Shown: one piece after another, positions 53,427 to 61,312 of the stretch
How the letters are laid out: each line of letters starts with the position of its first letter
How positions within the stretch are numbered: position 1 is the first letter of the stretch
Assembly: GCF_900108185.1 (NCBI RefSeq)
Contig: NZ_FNVA01000001.1
Coordinates: forward strand, 1,054,001-1,118,000
Length of the DNA: 64,000 bases
Source of the DNA: Bryocella elongata
GTDB lineage: Bacteria; Acidobacteriota; Terriglobia; Terriglobales; Acidobacteriaceae
Direction of reading: 5' to 3'
The notes under the pieces: model-generated
What the model was told of the DNA's origin: nothing
Databases searched by the model: none
What the model saw: the letters and a program-made list of their open reading frames with translations, nothing else
Translations under genes and position numbers: made by a program

Positions 53427-53666
53427 TCAGGCGGAGCGCATCTTTTCGTGGACGAGGTCCTTCAGCTTGCTCTCGATCATGGAGAGTGGAAGGAACCTGG
53501 GGTGATCGGTGACCTCGATGGTGAATTTGGTGCCGTCCCACGCGTAGTTTGCGGTCACTCCCTGGCGGGAGAGCGTTCCCGTAGGGCCGCTGGCGTCCAT
53601 GCCGGCTTCTGCGAGGGCCTTCTGGGTGGCGGCGAACTGGGCATCGGTCATCGGAATCTCGATCAT
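53427..53666 (-). CDS. small conserved protein of unknown function
   Basis: This 79-residue cytoplasmic protein starts at the ATG at 53666 (IEIPMTDAQFAATQKALAEA). It has no Cys, no signal and no membrane segment. A helix-turn-strand pattern (NYAWDGTKFTIEVTDHPRFL) is followed by a C-terminal amphipathic helix (MIESKLKDLVHEKM). I recognise it only as a small hypothetical protein seen in Acidobacteriota next to housekeeping genes. It lies between the divergent mutS and ccsA-hemA units. The frame is open 14 codons further upstream but without a ribosome site. Confidence 0.7.
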   Translation of the reverse strand: MIEIPMTDAQFAATQKALAEAGMDASGPTGTLSRQGVTANYAWDGTKFTIEVTDHPRFLPLSMIESKLKDLVHEKMRSA

Positions 53667-53762
53667 GGGGTGAGTGTAACGCTTCGGCGAGGGGCCCCGG
53701 GTGCGCACGGGGACCAGTTATGCACGGTGGCGGGCACGATATTCTTAAGGCTCCGGAACCCG

Positions 53763-56528
53763 ATGACCACGACCACCGACATCAGCCCCGACGCCGGATT
53801 GACGCCCGCGATGCGCCAGCATCGTGCGGCCAAGGACGCGTATCCCGATGCGCTGATCTTCTTCCGGATGGGCGACTTCTACGAGCTGTTTTACGAGGAC
53901 GCGGTGGTGGCCGCGCGCGAGCTGCAACTGACCCTGACGGCCCGCGACAAGGCCCGGTCGGTGCCGATGTGCGGTGTTCCGTACCATGCGGCTGCGGGCT
54001 ACGTGCAGCGGCTGCTGCGCAAGGGCTTTCGTGTGGCGATGTGCGACCAGATGGAGGACCCGAAGCTCGCCAAAGGCGTGGTGAAGCGCGAGGTGACGCG
54101 AGTGCTGACGCCGGGCACAGCGCTCGACAGCACGCTGGAGGCCAGCCAGAGCCAATGGCTGGCGGCCTTGGCGGCGGTGGGATCGGGAGCGAACGCCTGC
54201 GTGGGCGTGGCGTCCATCGATCTTTCCACCGGTGAGTTTCGCGCGACCGAGTTTGCAGGTGGAGATGCCTGGGCGCTGGCGCTCGATGAGCTGGGCCGCA
54301 TGCGGCCAGCCGAGGTGCTGCACGCGCAGGGTGCGAGCTTTGGGAGCGGAGCGAAGCCGGTACGGCAGGGTGAGCTGGGCAGCGATGCAGCTGCGCGGAC
54401 ACCGAAGCCGGCGGAGGTCTCGGAGATTGGAGCGACCGATACGCCGCTTGAGGATTGGGTGTTCACCGACGAGTACGCGCTGCCGTTGCTGCGGCAGCAA
54501 CTGAAGGTGTACTCGCTGGACGGCATGGGGCTGACGGGACATGCGGCGGCGGGCACGGCGGCCGGGGCGATCGTGCATTATCTGCGGGCGACCAAGCAGG
54601 GCGCGCTGGAACACCTGGACACGCTGCGGTTTTATGCGCGCAACGATGCGCTGGAGCTCGACGCGGTGACGGTGCGGCACCTGGAGCTGGTCGATCCCCT
54701 GCTGGCGAGCGATGGGCCGCAGACGACGCTGTTCTGGACGATGGACGCCTGCTGCACGCCGATGGGCAAGCGGCTGCTGCGTGCGCAGCTGGTGCGTCCG
54801 ATGCAGGACCGGACGGCAATCGATGGGCGGCTGGAGGCGGTGGGCGAGGCTGCGGCGGACATACGGCGGCGCGAGGCGCTGCGGCGGTCGATGGAGGGTG
54901 TGCTCGACCTGGAGAGGCTGCTGGGGCGCGTGGCGCTGGATTCGGCCGGGCCGCGCGAGGTGGTGGCGCTAGGCAACACGCTGGCCAAGCTGCCGGGGGT
55001 CCGCTCGGCGACGAGCCTGCTGGTGAGTGCGCGGTGGACGGAGCTGGCGCAGGGGCTTGACCCGCTCGACGACCTGAGCGGGCGCATCGGCATGACACTG
55101 GTCGAGGAGCCTCCGGTCACGCTGAACGATGGTGGCGCGATACGCGGCGGCGTCGATGGCGAGCTGGATGAGCTGCGCGAGCTTTCGACCAGCGGACGCC
55201 AGCGGCTGGCTGCCATCGAGGAGCGCGAGCGGACGCGGACGGGCATCAACTCGCTGAAGGTGCGGTTCAACTCGGTCTTCGGGTACTACATCGAGATCAC
55301 GAAGGCGAACTCGAAGGCTGTGCCTTCGGACTACGAGCGCAAGCAGACGCTGGTGAACGCGGAGCGGTTCACGACGCCGGAGCTGAAGGAGCTGGAGCAA
55401 AAGATTCTGACCGCGCAGGAGCGGTCGGTGGAGATCGAGCGGAGGCTCTTCGCGGAGCTGCGGGCGAGCGTGCTGGCCAGCGCGGGGCGGATTCGCGAGA
55501 GTGCGCGGCGGTTGGCGGAGATCGACCTGCTGGGCTGCTTTGCGCACATGGCTGCGCTGCGGGGCTGGGTTCGGCCGGTGCTGGAAGATTCGCCTGTGCT
55601 GGAGGTGATCCATGGGCGGCATCCGGTGGTGGAGCGGCACCTGGAGGAGTCGGGCGCGGGGCGGTTTGTGCCGAACTCGTTGTATCTGTGTGCGCATGAG
55701 TTGACGCCCACCCGTGACGGTAGAGCTGTCACGGATGGGGCACCCGAATCGTCGTCGCATCCGTCGTTGGCTTTGATTACCGGGCCCAACATGGGCGGTA
55801 AGAGCACGTATCTGCGGCAGGCTGCGCTGCTGGTGATCCTGGCGCAGTGTGGGAGCTTCGTTCCGGCGGAGCGCATGCGCCTGGGGCTGGTGGACCGGGT
55901 CTACACGCGCATTGGAGCGAGCGATAACGTGGCGCGTGGCCGGTCGACCTTCATGGTGGAGATGACGGAGACGGCGGCGATCCTGAACACGGCGACGGAG
56001 CGGTCGCTGGTGCTGCTGGACGAGATGGGCCGTGGTACGGCGACCTACGATGGCCTCTCGCTGGCGTGGGCGACGGTGGAGCAGCTGCACAACATCATCG
56101 GCGCACGCACGTTGTTTGCCACGCATTATCACGAACTAACGCTGCTGGCTGAGAGGCTGGCGCGGCTGGAGAACCTGCGCGTTGTGGTGAAGGAGAACGC
56201 GGGCGGCATCGTCTTCCTGCACACGGTGGAGCGCGGAGCGGCGAGCAAGAGTTATGGCATCGAGGTAGCCCGGCTGGCGGGACTTCCCTCTTCGGTGATC
56301 GCGCGTGCGCGCGAGGTGCTGAAGCTGCACGAGCGTGCGGAGTCACAGCAGGTGCGCGAGGCAGTGGTTCCTGCGGAGCGTACGGCTTCGATGCAGATGA
56401 CGATGTTCACGCCGTTGTCGCAGCGGATTGTGGACCGGCTGGAAGAGGTGGATGTGGATGGGCTCACGCCGCGGGATGCGCTGAGTTTGCTCGCCGAGTT
56501 GCAGCGCGAGTTGAAAGGTGGCGCATGA
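53763..56528 (+). CDS. mutS: DNA mismatch repair ATPase MutS
   Basis: MutS recognises mispairs and starts mismatch repair. The 921-residue chain begins MTTTTDISPDAGLTPAMRQH. It has the mismatch-binding Phe-x-Glu motif in GDFYELFYEDA, then connector, core and clamp domains. The ATPase domain has Walker A (GPNMGGKSTYLRQ, from residue 674) and Walker B (LVLLDEMGRGTATYDGLSLA), and ends in a helix-turn-helix. A stretch of about 25 residues just before Walker A (residues ~647-668) is encoded by a hairpin-forming DNA segment and looks inserted. The gene overlaps anmK by four bases. Confidence 0.96.
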   Translation: MTTTTDISPDAGLTPAMRQHRAAKDAYPDALIFFRMGDFYELFYEDAVVAARELQLTLTARDKARSVPMCGVPYHAAAGYVQRLLRKGFRVAMCDQMEDPKLAKGVVKREVTRVLTPGTALDSTLEASQSQWLAALAAVGSGANACVGVASIDLSTGEFRATEFAGGDAWALALDELGRMRPAEVLHAQGASFGSGAKPVRQGELGSDAAARTPKPAEVSEIGATDTPLEDWVFTDEYALPLLRQQLKVYSLDGMGLTGHAAAGTAAGAIVHYLRATKQGALEHLDTLRFYARNDALELDAVTVRHLELVDPLLASDGPQTTLFWTMDACCTPMGKRLLRAQLVRPMQDRTAIDGRLEAVGEAAADIRRREALRRSMEGVLDLERLLGRVALDSAGPREVVALGNTLAKLPGVRSATSLLVSARWTELAQGLDPLDDLSGRIGMTLVEEPPVTLNDGGAIRGGVDGELDELRELSTSGRQRLAAIEERERTRTGINSLKVRFNSVFGYYIEITKANSKAVPSDYERKQTLVNAERFTTPELKELEQKILTAQERSVEIERRLFAELRASVLASAGRIRESARRLAEIDLLGCFAHMAALRGWVRPVLEDSPVLEVIHGRHPVVERHLEESGAGRFVPNSLYLCAHELTPTRDGRAVTDGAPESSSHPSLALITGPNMGGKSTYLRQAALLVILAQCGSFVPAERMRLGLVDRVYTRIGASDNVARGRSTFMVEMTETAAILNTATERSLVLLDEMGRGTATYDGLSLAWATVEQLHNIIGARTLFATHYHELTLLAERLARLENLRVVVKENAGGIVFLHTVERGAASKSYGIEVARLAGLPSSVIARAREVLKLHERAESQQVREAVVPAERTASMQMTMFTPLSQRIVDRLEEVDVDGLTPRDALSLLAELQRELKGGA
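55706..55740. repeat. hairpin-forming repeat inserted in mutS
   Basis: Arms 55706-55718 and 55728-55740 pair at 11 of 13 positions (core cccgtgac/gtcacgg) around a 9-base loop. The segment is translated in frame between the MutS core and its ATPase domain, and resembles a palindromic repeat. Confidence 0.5.
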
Positions 56529-57760
56529 AGCGCTTGACGAACTTTGGGCCTGTTCCCGGCACTCCACGAGCCATGAACGTCGCGGGGGTGATGAGCGGAA
56601 CCTCCGCTGACGGTGTCGATGTTGCTGTCTGCCGGATACGGCCGGGGCGCGGTGCGGGTGCGACGCCTGTGGTGAAGGTGTTGGAGCATCGGGGATTCCG
56701 GTATCCGAAGAAGCTGCGCGAGGCGGTGCTGGCGGCTGCGGGAGCGCAGCAGGCCAACTCCAGCAGTGTGCCGGAGCTGGCGCGGCTGGGATGGCGGCTG
56801 GGCTCGTTCTATGCCGAGTGTGTGGAGAAGACGGCGACGGATGCGGGGTTGAAGCTGGACCTGGTGTCGATGCATGGGCAGACGATCTATCACCAGGCCA
56901 TGGCGGAGAAGTACCTCGGCGAGCCCGTGCGCTGCACGTGGCAGATCGGCGAGCCGTCGCTGGTGGCGGAGCGCCTGCGTGTGCCGGTCGTCAGCGATCT
57001 GCGGCCCGCGGACATGGCTGCGGGCGGTCAAGGCGCGCCGCTCGTCCCCATGTTCGACTATTGCGTGCTGCGCCACGCGACGCGCAATCGTGTGCTGCTG
57101 AACCTGGGCGGCATTGCAAACCTTACCGCTGTACCGGCGGGTGCTTCTCTGGCGAAGGTGCTGGCCTTCGATACTGGCCCGGCCAGCATGCTGATCGATC
57201 AATTTATGCAATCGCTGTACGGCAAACCGTATGATCGCAACGGAGCTGCCGCGGCTCGTGGGCAGGTGCTGGGCGAGGTCGTTGATCAGCTCGCAGCGAA
57301 GGCTTATTTTGCAGCAGCACCGCCGAAGAGTTGTGGCCGTGAAGAGTTCGGCGCTGCGTTTACGCAAGAGATGATCGCGCTGTTCAAAGATAAGGGTGCC
57401 GGGCCGGATGACATCATCGCGACGGCGACGGCTCTCACGGTACGCACCATCGTGGACGCCTACGCGCGTTACTGCTGGCCCCATCTTGGTCAGATGGCGC
57501 CGCTGGCGAAGGCCACGGAGCTGATCGTGGCGGGTGGCGGGTCTCGGAACCGCACGCTGATGAAGTGGCTTACGTCGCAGCTCGATACGCTTGGAGTGTC
57601 CGTGCGAACGATCGACGAGTTTGGAATCGCCAGCGAAGCCAAGGAGGCGGCGGCCTTCGCTCTGTTAGGCTGGCTTTCTTGGCATGGTTTGCCCGGAAAC
57701 GTTCCGGCAGCCACCGGCGCCGGTAGGTCTGTAATCCTGGGAAGGTTGACGTTGTGCTGA
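56525..57760 (+). CDS. anmK: anhydro-N-acetylmuramic acid kinase
   Basis: AnmK opens the 1,6-anhydro ring of anhydroMurNAc and phosphorylates it, returning murein sugar to metabolism. The 411-residue chain shows the nucleotide-binding GVMSGTSADGVDVAV near the N-terminus, LVSMHGQTIYHQ, PVVSDLRPADMAAGGQGAPLVP, LLNLGGIANLTAVP and AFDTGPASMLIDQFM. ELIVAGGGSRNRTLM is close to the C-terminus. All are typical of the family. It overlaps mutS at its start and the next gene at its end. The first 17 residues may be an extension before the true start at the Met that begins NVAGVMSG. Confidence 0.95.
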   Translation: MKRLTNFGPVPGTPRAMNVAGVMSGTSADGVDVAVCRIRPGRGAGATPVVKVLEHRGFRYPKKLREAVLAAAGAQQANSSSVPELARLGWRLGSFYAECVEKTATDAGLKLDLVSMHGQTIYHQAMAEKYLGEPVRCTWQIGEPSLVAERLRVPVVSDLRPADMAAGGQGAPLVPMFDYCVLRHATRNRVLLNLGGIANLTAVPAGASLAKVLAFDTGPASMLIDQFMQSLYGKPYDRNGAAAARGQVLGEVVDQLAAKAYFAAAPPKSCGREEFGAAFTQEMIALFKDKGAGPDDIIATATALTVRTIVDAYARYCWPHLGQMAPLAKATELIVAGGGSRNRTLMKWLTSQLDTLGVSVRTIDEFGIASEAKEAAAFALLGWLSWHGLPGNVPAATGAGRSVILGRLTLC

Positions 57761-58335
57761 TAGACGAGATCGGCCTCCAGCAGGAGGCCGCCAAGAGACG
57801 AGAGCGGCTGTTGATCTGGTTGCTGCTGGCATTTGTGGTGGTATGTGGGATCGGGGTCGGGGTGCGTTTGTACCGGTCATCGCAGAGCCGCGTGGATCGC
57901 GGTTCGGCTCAGTCCGTCAGCTTTGCAGGACGGACGTTGCAACTGCCGCCGCTGTGGAAGCCTGACCTCGCCGAAACGACGGTACACACGCTGGTTCTGA
58001 CGCCGGAGGGACTCGCTCCGGGGGCCAACCCGAAGCGCATCTCGCTCGAAGACGAACGCGATCATCCGGAGACGCCGTCGCAGTTTGTGGATGGCTGGCT
58101 GAAGACTCCACATGAGCCGGACCCGACGGTGGAAAGCATGATTCCGTACTATGACGCCTCGGTCAACGCTGTGGGTGCGTCCTGCGTGCGCATCGCTTAT
58201 GGCGGAGCGGAGCGTTCGCTGAAGATCATCTGCCTGGCCCACGATGGGCGCTACAAGGTGACCTTCACCGGCAGCGAGCGCGACATCCGCCCTCTGGATT
58301 CGCTGATCGAGCAGTTCACGGTGCTGGAGAACTAG
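57754..58335 (+). CDS. anchored protein of unknown function
   Basis: This 193-residue protein starts at a GTG that overlaps the anmK stop by seven bases. It has one transmembrane helix at residues about 19-41 (LLIWLLLAFVVVCGIGVGVRL) and a soluble domain outside the cytoplasm. The domain contains FAGRTLQLPPLWKPDLAETT, SQFVDGWLKTPHE and CVRIAYGGAERSLKIICLAHDGRYK. I recognise no family. The paired Cys (NAVGASCVRIAY and IICLAH) could form a disulfide. Its place after anmK and before a peptide-binding lipoprotein suggests an envelope role, but nothing stronger. Confidence 0.75.
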   Translation: MLIDEIGLQQEAAKRRERLLIWLLLAFVVVCGIGVGVRLYRSSQSRVDRGSAQSVSFAGRTLQLPPLWKPDLAETTVHTLVLTPEGLAPGANPKRISLEDERDHPETPSQFVDGWLKTPHEPDPTVESMIPYYDASVNAVGASCVRIAYGGAERSLKIICLAHDGRYKVTFTGSERDIRPLDSLIEQFTVLEN

Positions 58336-58387
58336 AATCACGGTGCATCTGAATCTGAAGATGAGAGAGCACTGGGGCAAAGTCGGA

Positions 58388-59917
58388 ATGCGTTCTCGAA
58401 CCAGCGTCTGTGCCGTTCTTGCGGTGACGCTGGGACTTGCGGGCTGTGGGCCGTCGCGGCCTGACCCGGGAACGTTGAACATGCTCATCGAGAGCTCCCC
58501 CAACAATCTGGATGTGCGTCAAGGTACGGATGCGCAATCAGAACGTGTTGGCGCCCTGATCTTTGAGGCGCTGGCCCGCAAGGACGATCACTTCAACCTC
58601 GTGCCATGGCTGGCGACGTCCTGGGAGCGGCCTGATCCACTCACGTGGATCTTCCATATCCGTCCCGGTGTGAAGTTCCACGATGGAAAGCCGCTGACCG
58701 CCGATGATGTTGCCTGGTCGATCGAGAGCATGACCAACGGCTCGATCGTGACGGCGAAGGGTGGAGCGTTTCGCGGCATCGACAAGGTAAGCGTTCCCGC
58801 GCCGCTGACGCTCACTGTGCATACGAAGACCTCCGACAACGGCCTGCTGTTCAACATGAGCGACGGCCTCTTCGGCATCGTTGAAAAGGGTGCGGGACGA
58901 GATGAAGGCCTGCATCCGGTGGGCACAGGCCCGTTCCAGTTCGTCGACCAGGTGCAGGACAAGGATGTGGTGCTCGAACGCAACGCTGGCTATTGGGGCG
59001 GAGCGCCCCACATTGAGCGCGTGCGCTTTGAGGTGGTGCCCGACACGATCACCGCAGCGCTGGAGATGAAGAAGGGCTCAGCTGATCTCGAGTCCAATGT
59101 GCTTTCCGAAGATATGGTGCATGCGCTCACCGGGCTGCCCAATCTTCGTGTCGAAGGCGGCACGGGAGCTGCGGTGATCTACGCGAACTTCAACACGGCT
59201 GACCCGGTGCTGCATGATCCGCGAGTACGCCAGGCCATCGCCTGCGCTCTGGATCGCGATGCGTTGATCCGCACGTTATGGCGAGGACATGCCGTGGCTG
59301 CTGACACGCTGCTGCCAATCGGCTCCTGGGCTGCAGCTGATCCGGCGGGGCTCGCGCACTATCCGCATGATGTGGCGCGCGCGGTGAAGTTGCTCGACGA
59401 AGCAGGAATGAAGCCGGATGCGAGCGGCATCCGCCTGCGCTTCACGATCAAGACCTCGACGGACGAGACGGTGCGGCTTGAAGCGCAGGCGATCCAGCAA
59501 CAGCTGCGGGCTGCGGGCATCGAGATGAAGATTCGTTCGGCGGAGTTTGGAACCTTCTACGCGGACATCACGCATGGCGCGTTCCAGATGTACATCCTGA
59601 AGTGGATCGGCGTGAACGAAGATCCGGACATCTTCCGCTATGCGTATGCCTCGACGAGCTTTCCTCCGAAGGGAGCGAACCGGGGCAGGTATTCGAATGC
59701 GCGCGTCGATTCCCTCCTGATGGCAGCCGCGACGGAGACGGACCAGGAGGTCCGCCGCAAGGAGTACGCAGAGGTGGAACAGATCCTTTCGCGTGACCTG
59801 CCGAGCGTTCCGTTGTTCTATCCGAACAATGAGGTGGTGCACTCAACGCGAGTCACAGGCGTCGTGCTGAACCCGGGTGGGAGCTTCGACTTTCTGCGCA
59901 CGGCAGAGCTGCACTAA
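58388..59917 (+). CDS. peptide/nickel-type ABC transporter substrate-binding lipoprotein
   Basis: This 509-residue extracytoplasmic solute receptor belongs to the SBP_bac_5 (DppA/OppA/NikA) family. I prefer the ATG at 58388, which gives a perfect lipoprotein signal with the lipobox LAGC. In-frame starts at 58343 (GTG) and 58361 exist. Family segments include WIFHIRPGVKFHDGKPLTADDVAWSI (read as two adjacent pieces), GTGPFQFVDQVQD, NAGYWGGAPHIERV and VRQAIACALDRDALI. There is no permease or ATPase gene next to it. It follows anmK and an anchored protein, so murein peptide recycling is possible but unproven. Confidence 0.93.
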   Translation: MRSRTSVCAVLAVTLGLAGCGPSRPDPGTLNMLIESSPNNLDVRQGTDAQSERVGALIFEALARKDDHFNLVPWLATSWERPDPLTWIFHIRPGVKFHDGKPLTADDVAWSIESMTNGSIVTAKGGAFRGIDKVSVPAPLTLTVHTKTSDNGLLFNMSDGLFGIVEKGAGRDEGLHPVGTGPFQFVDQVQDKDVVLERNAGYWGGAPHIERVRFEVVPDTITAALEMKKGSADLESNVLSEDMVHALTGLPNLRVEGGTGAAVIYANFNTADPVLHDPRVRQAIACALDRDALIRTLWRGHAVAADTLLPIGSWAAADPAGLAHYPHDVARAVKLLDEAGMKPDASGIRLRFTIKTSTDETVRLEAQAIQQQLRAAGIEMKIRSAEFGTFYADITHGAFQMYILKWIGVNEDPDIFRYAYASTSFPPKGANRGRYSNARVDSLLMAAATETDQEVRRKEYAEVEQILSRDLPSVPLFYPNNEVVHSTRVTGVVLNPGGSFDFLRTAELH

Positions 59918-60879
59918 AGCGTTCCGACGGCCACATTGGAGCCTTGCGACGGCTGAGCGAGGGCATGTGGCGGCTGCGTAGGTGCGACCGCCGTGTCCAG
60001 CAGCTTCTGCCAGTCCTGTGTCGGCTTGAGAATGGTGTCGAGTTCAGCGCCAAAGGAGCTCGATACTTTTTGGCGATATTCGCCGGTGTGCTGCCTGAAC
60101 GTGGCCCCTGCGTCCCGGATTGCGCCGCTATTATTCGAAGACGAAGCACTCAGAACCGTGGTGTCGCAGAAGTCGTCATGCGTATTCCACCAGTGATACA
60201 TGTTCATGAACCTGCCGCTGAGCTTCGAGGCGGAGCCCTGGTTGAGGTGGATCATCCCCATGCGCCAGTCCATGACGCGACCACGCATGGCAACCGCCGC
60301 CTGTCGGTAGGTGGCCACTGCAGTGCGCAGCTTGGCTTCATGGAGGACGCGATCCGCATCGCTGCCGTAGTACACCCGGGCGAAGAGATACTGCTCCCGT
60401 AGGGCAACGAGACGAATGCTTCCGAAGGCGACAAAGTGCGCCATGGTCCGCTCTGGGACACGAGGATCGAAGAACTCCGGCTCCAGTTCGTCGAGCAGCG
60501 CCAGCAACGCCGTCAGGTACTGCCCTTTCTGCACGGGATCCGTCGTCTGGTTGTAGTCATTGAGCAGCGAGCGCAATCCAGCGACATGTTCCTGCAGAAT
60601 CCGGGCGTGTTCCTGCGCGATCATGCCGGGCACGACTCGATTCACATAGTCGACCAGGGCATCCATCAACTGCTGCTGTGAGTTGTCCTGCCAGAGCACC
60701 TTTGTGACTCCGCTGAGGGCGGAGCCAACCGCAGGTACGGTACCCACGACACCCGAGACGAGACCGCGATAGTCGGCACCCTGCTGGAAGTTGACCGATT
60801 CTGTGTGGTCGCCACACTGGGCGCCAGCCGAAGCAGACACGGAGGAAAAGAGCAAAGCCAGAAGCACAAGGTTGCGCAT
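59914..60879 (-). CDS. secreted helical protein with possible delta-endotoxin domain I-like pattern
   Basis: This 321-residue protein has a signal peptide (MRNLVLLALLFSSVSASAG) and a mature chain that is mainly helical. After a glycine-rich segment (GLVSGVVGTVPAVGSALSG) come LW, an amphipathic helix (QQLMDALVDYVNRVVPGMI), a long polar helix, and a central segment HFVAFGSIRLVALREQYLF. A later helix reads YRQAAVAMRGRVMDWRMGM. The order recalls the helical domain I of Cry delta-endotoxins. No domain II or III follows. The similarity is by eye only and may be chance. It converges on the peptide-binding gene with a four-base overlap of the ends. Confidence 0.6.
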   Translation of the reverse strand: MRNLVLLALLFSSVSASAGAQCGDHTESVNFQQGADYRGLVSGVVGTVPAVGSALSGVTKVLWQDNSQQQLMDALVDYVNRVVPGMIAQEHARILQEHVAGLRSLLNDYNQTTDPVQKGQYLTALLALLDELEPEFFDPRVPERTMAHFVAFGSIRLVALREQYLFARVYYGSDADRVLHEAKLRTAVATYRQAAVAMRGRVMDWRMGMIHLNQGSASKLSGRFMNMYHWWNTHDDFCDTTVLSASSSNNSGAIRDAGATFRQHTGEYRQKVSSSFGAELDTILKPTQDWQKLLDTAVAPTQPPHALAQPSQGSNVAVGTL

Positions 60880-60994
60880 AGGCGGCCTATCTCAAGAAAA
60901 TGTGTAGACGCAGTATAGGCCCAGGCAGTGCATCGGAGCACGGACATGCGCCGGATGGCACATGCTGCGAGAACAGACTTCACACGCGATGCGT

Positions 60995-61068
60995 TGGTTG
61001 CCCCCCAGGGATTCGAACCCCGATTGAGCGAGTCAGAGTCGCTAGTCCTACCATTGAACGAGAGGGCA
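60995..61068 (-). tRNA. tRNA-Gln (CTG anticodon)
   Basis: On the minus strand a complete cloverleaf can be drawn. The acceptor stem tgccctc pairs with gggggca, with one G-U. The anticodon arm agcga-ctctgac-tcgct gives anticodon CUG. The T arm has loop ttcgaat. The encoded 3' end is ACCA. The D arm includes gttcaatggtaggac, typical of glutamine tRNAs. It lies between the secreted helical protein and the ABC permease. Confidence 0.95.
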
Positions 61069-61260
61069 GCGCTGATGTGAAGCCGCTGGTCGCAGGCTTG
61101 GAGAGCCACTATCGACCAACCTGTTCAGTGTACGAAGAACAGGGGCTTTGGGTCAACCTGTGGAGAACATAGACAGATTCGAGAGGCGAGACGCGAGAGG
61201 CGAAGGTTCGCTCATCTGCCATCTTGGATAGTCGGCAAAGCCGTATCTCGCATCTCGTAC

Positions 61261-61312
61261 CTAGTCCTCTCTCAGGATCTCCAGAGGCTTCTGTCCGAGC
61301 ACGCGGAAGCTC
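61261..61312 (-). pseudogene. out-of-frame 3' remnant of the ABC permease gene
   Basis: Read in the neighbouring frame on the minus strand, these bases encode ASFRVLGQKPLEILRED followed by a TAG at 61261-61263, the usual C-terminus of FtsX-type permeases. They overlap the aberrant tail of the annotated permease, which shows that the original frame was lost near 61305-61315. Confidence 0.75.
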
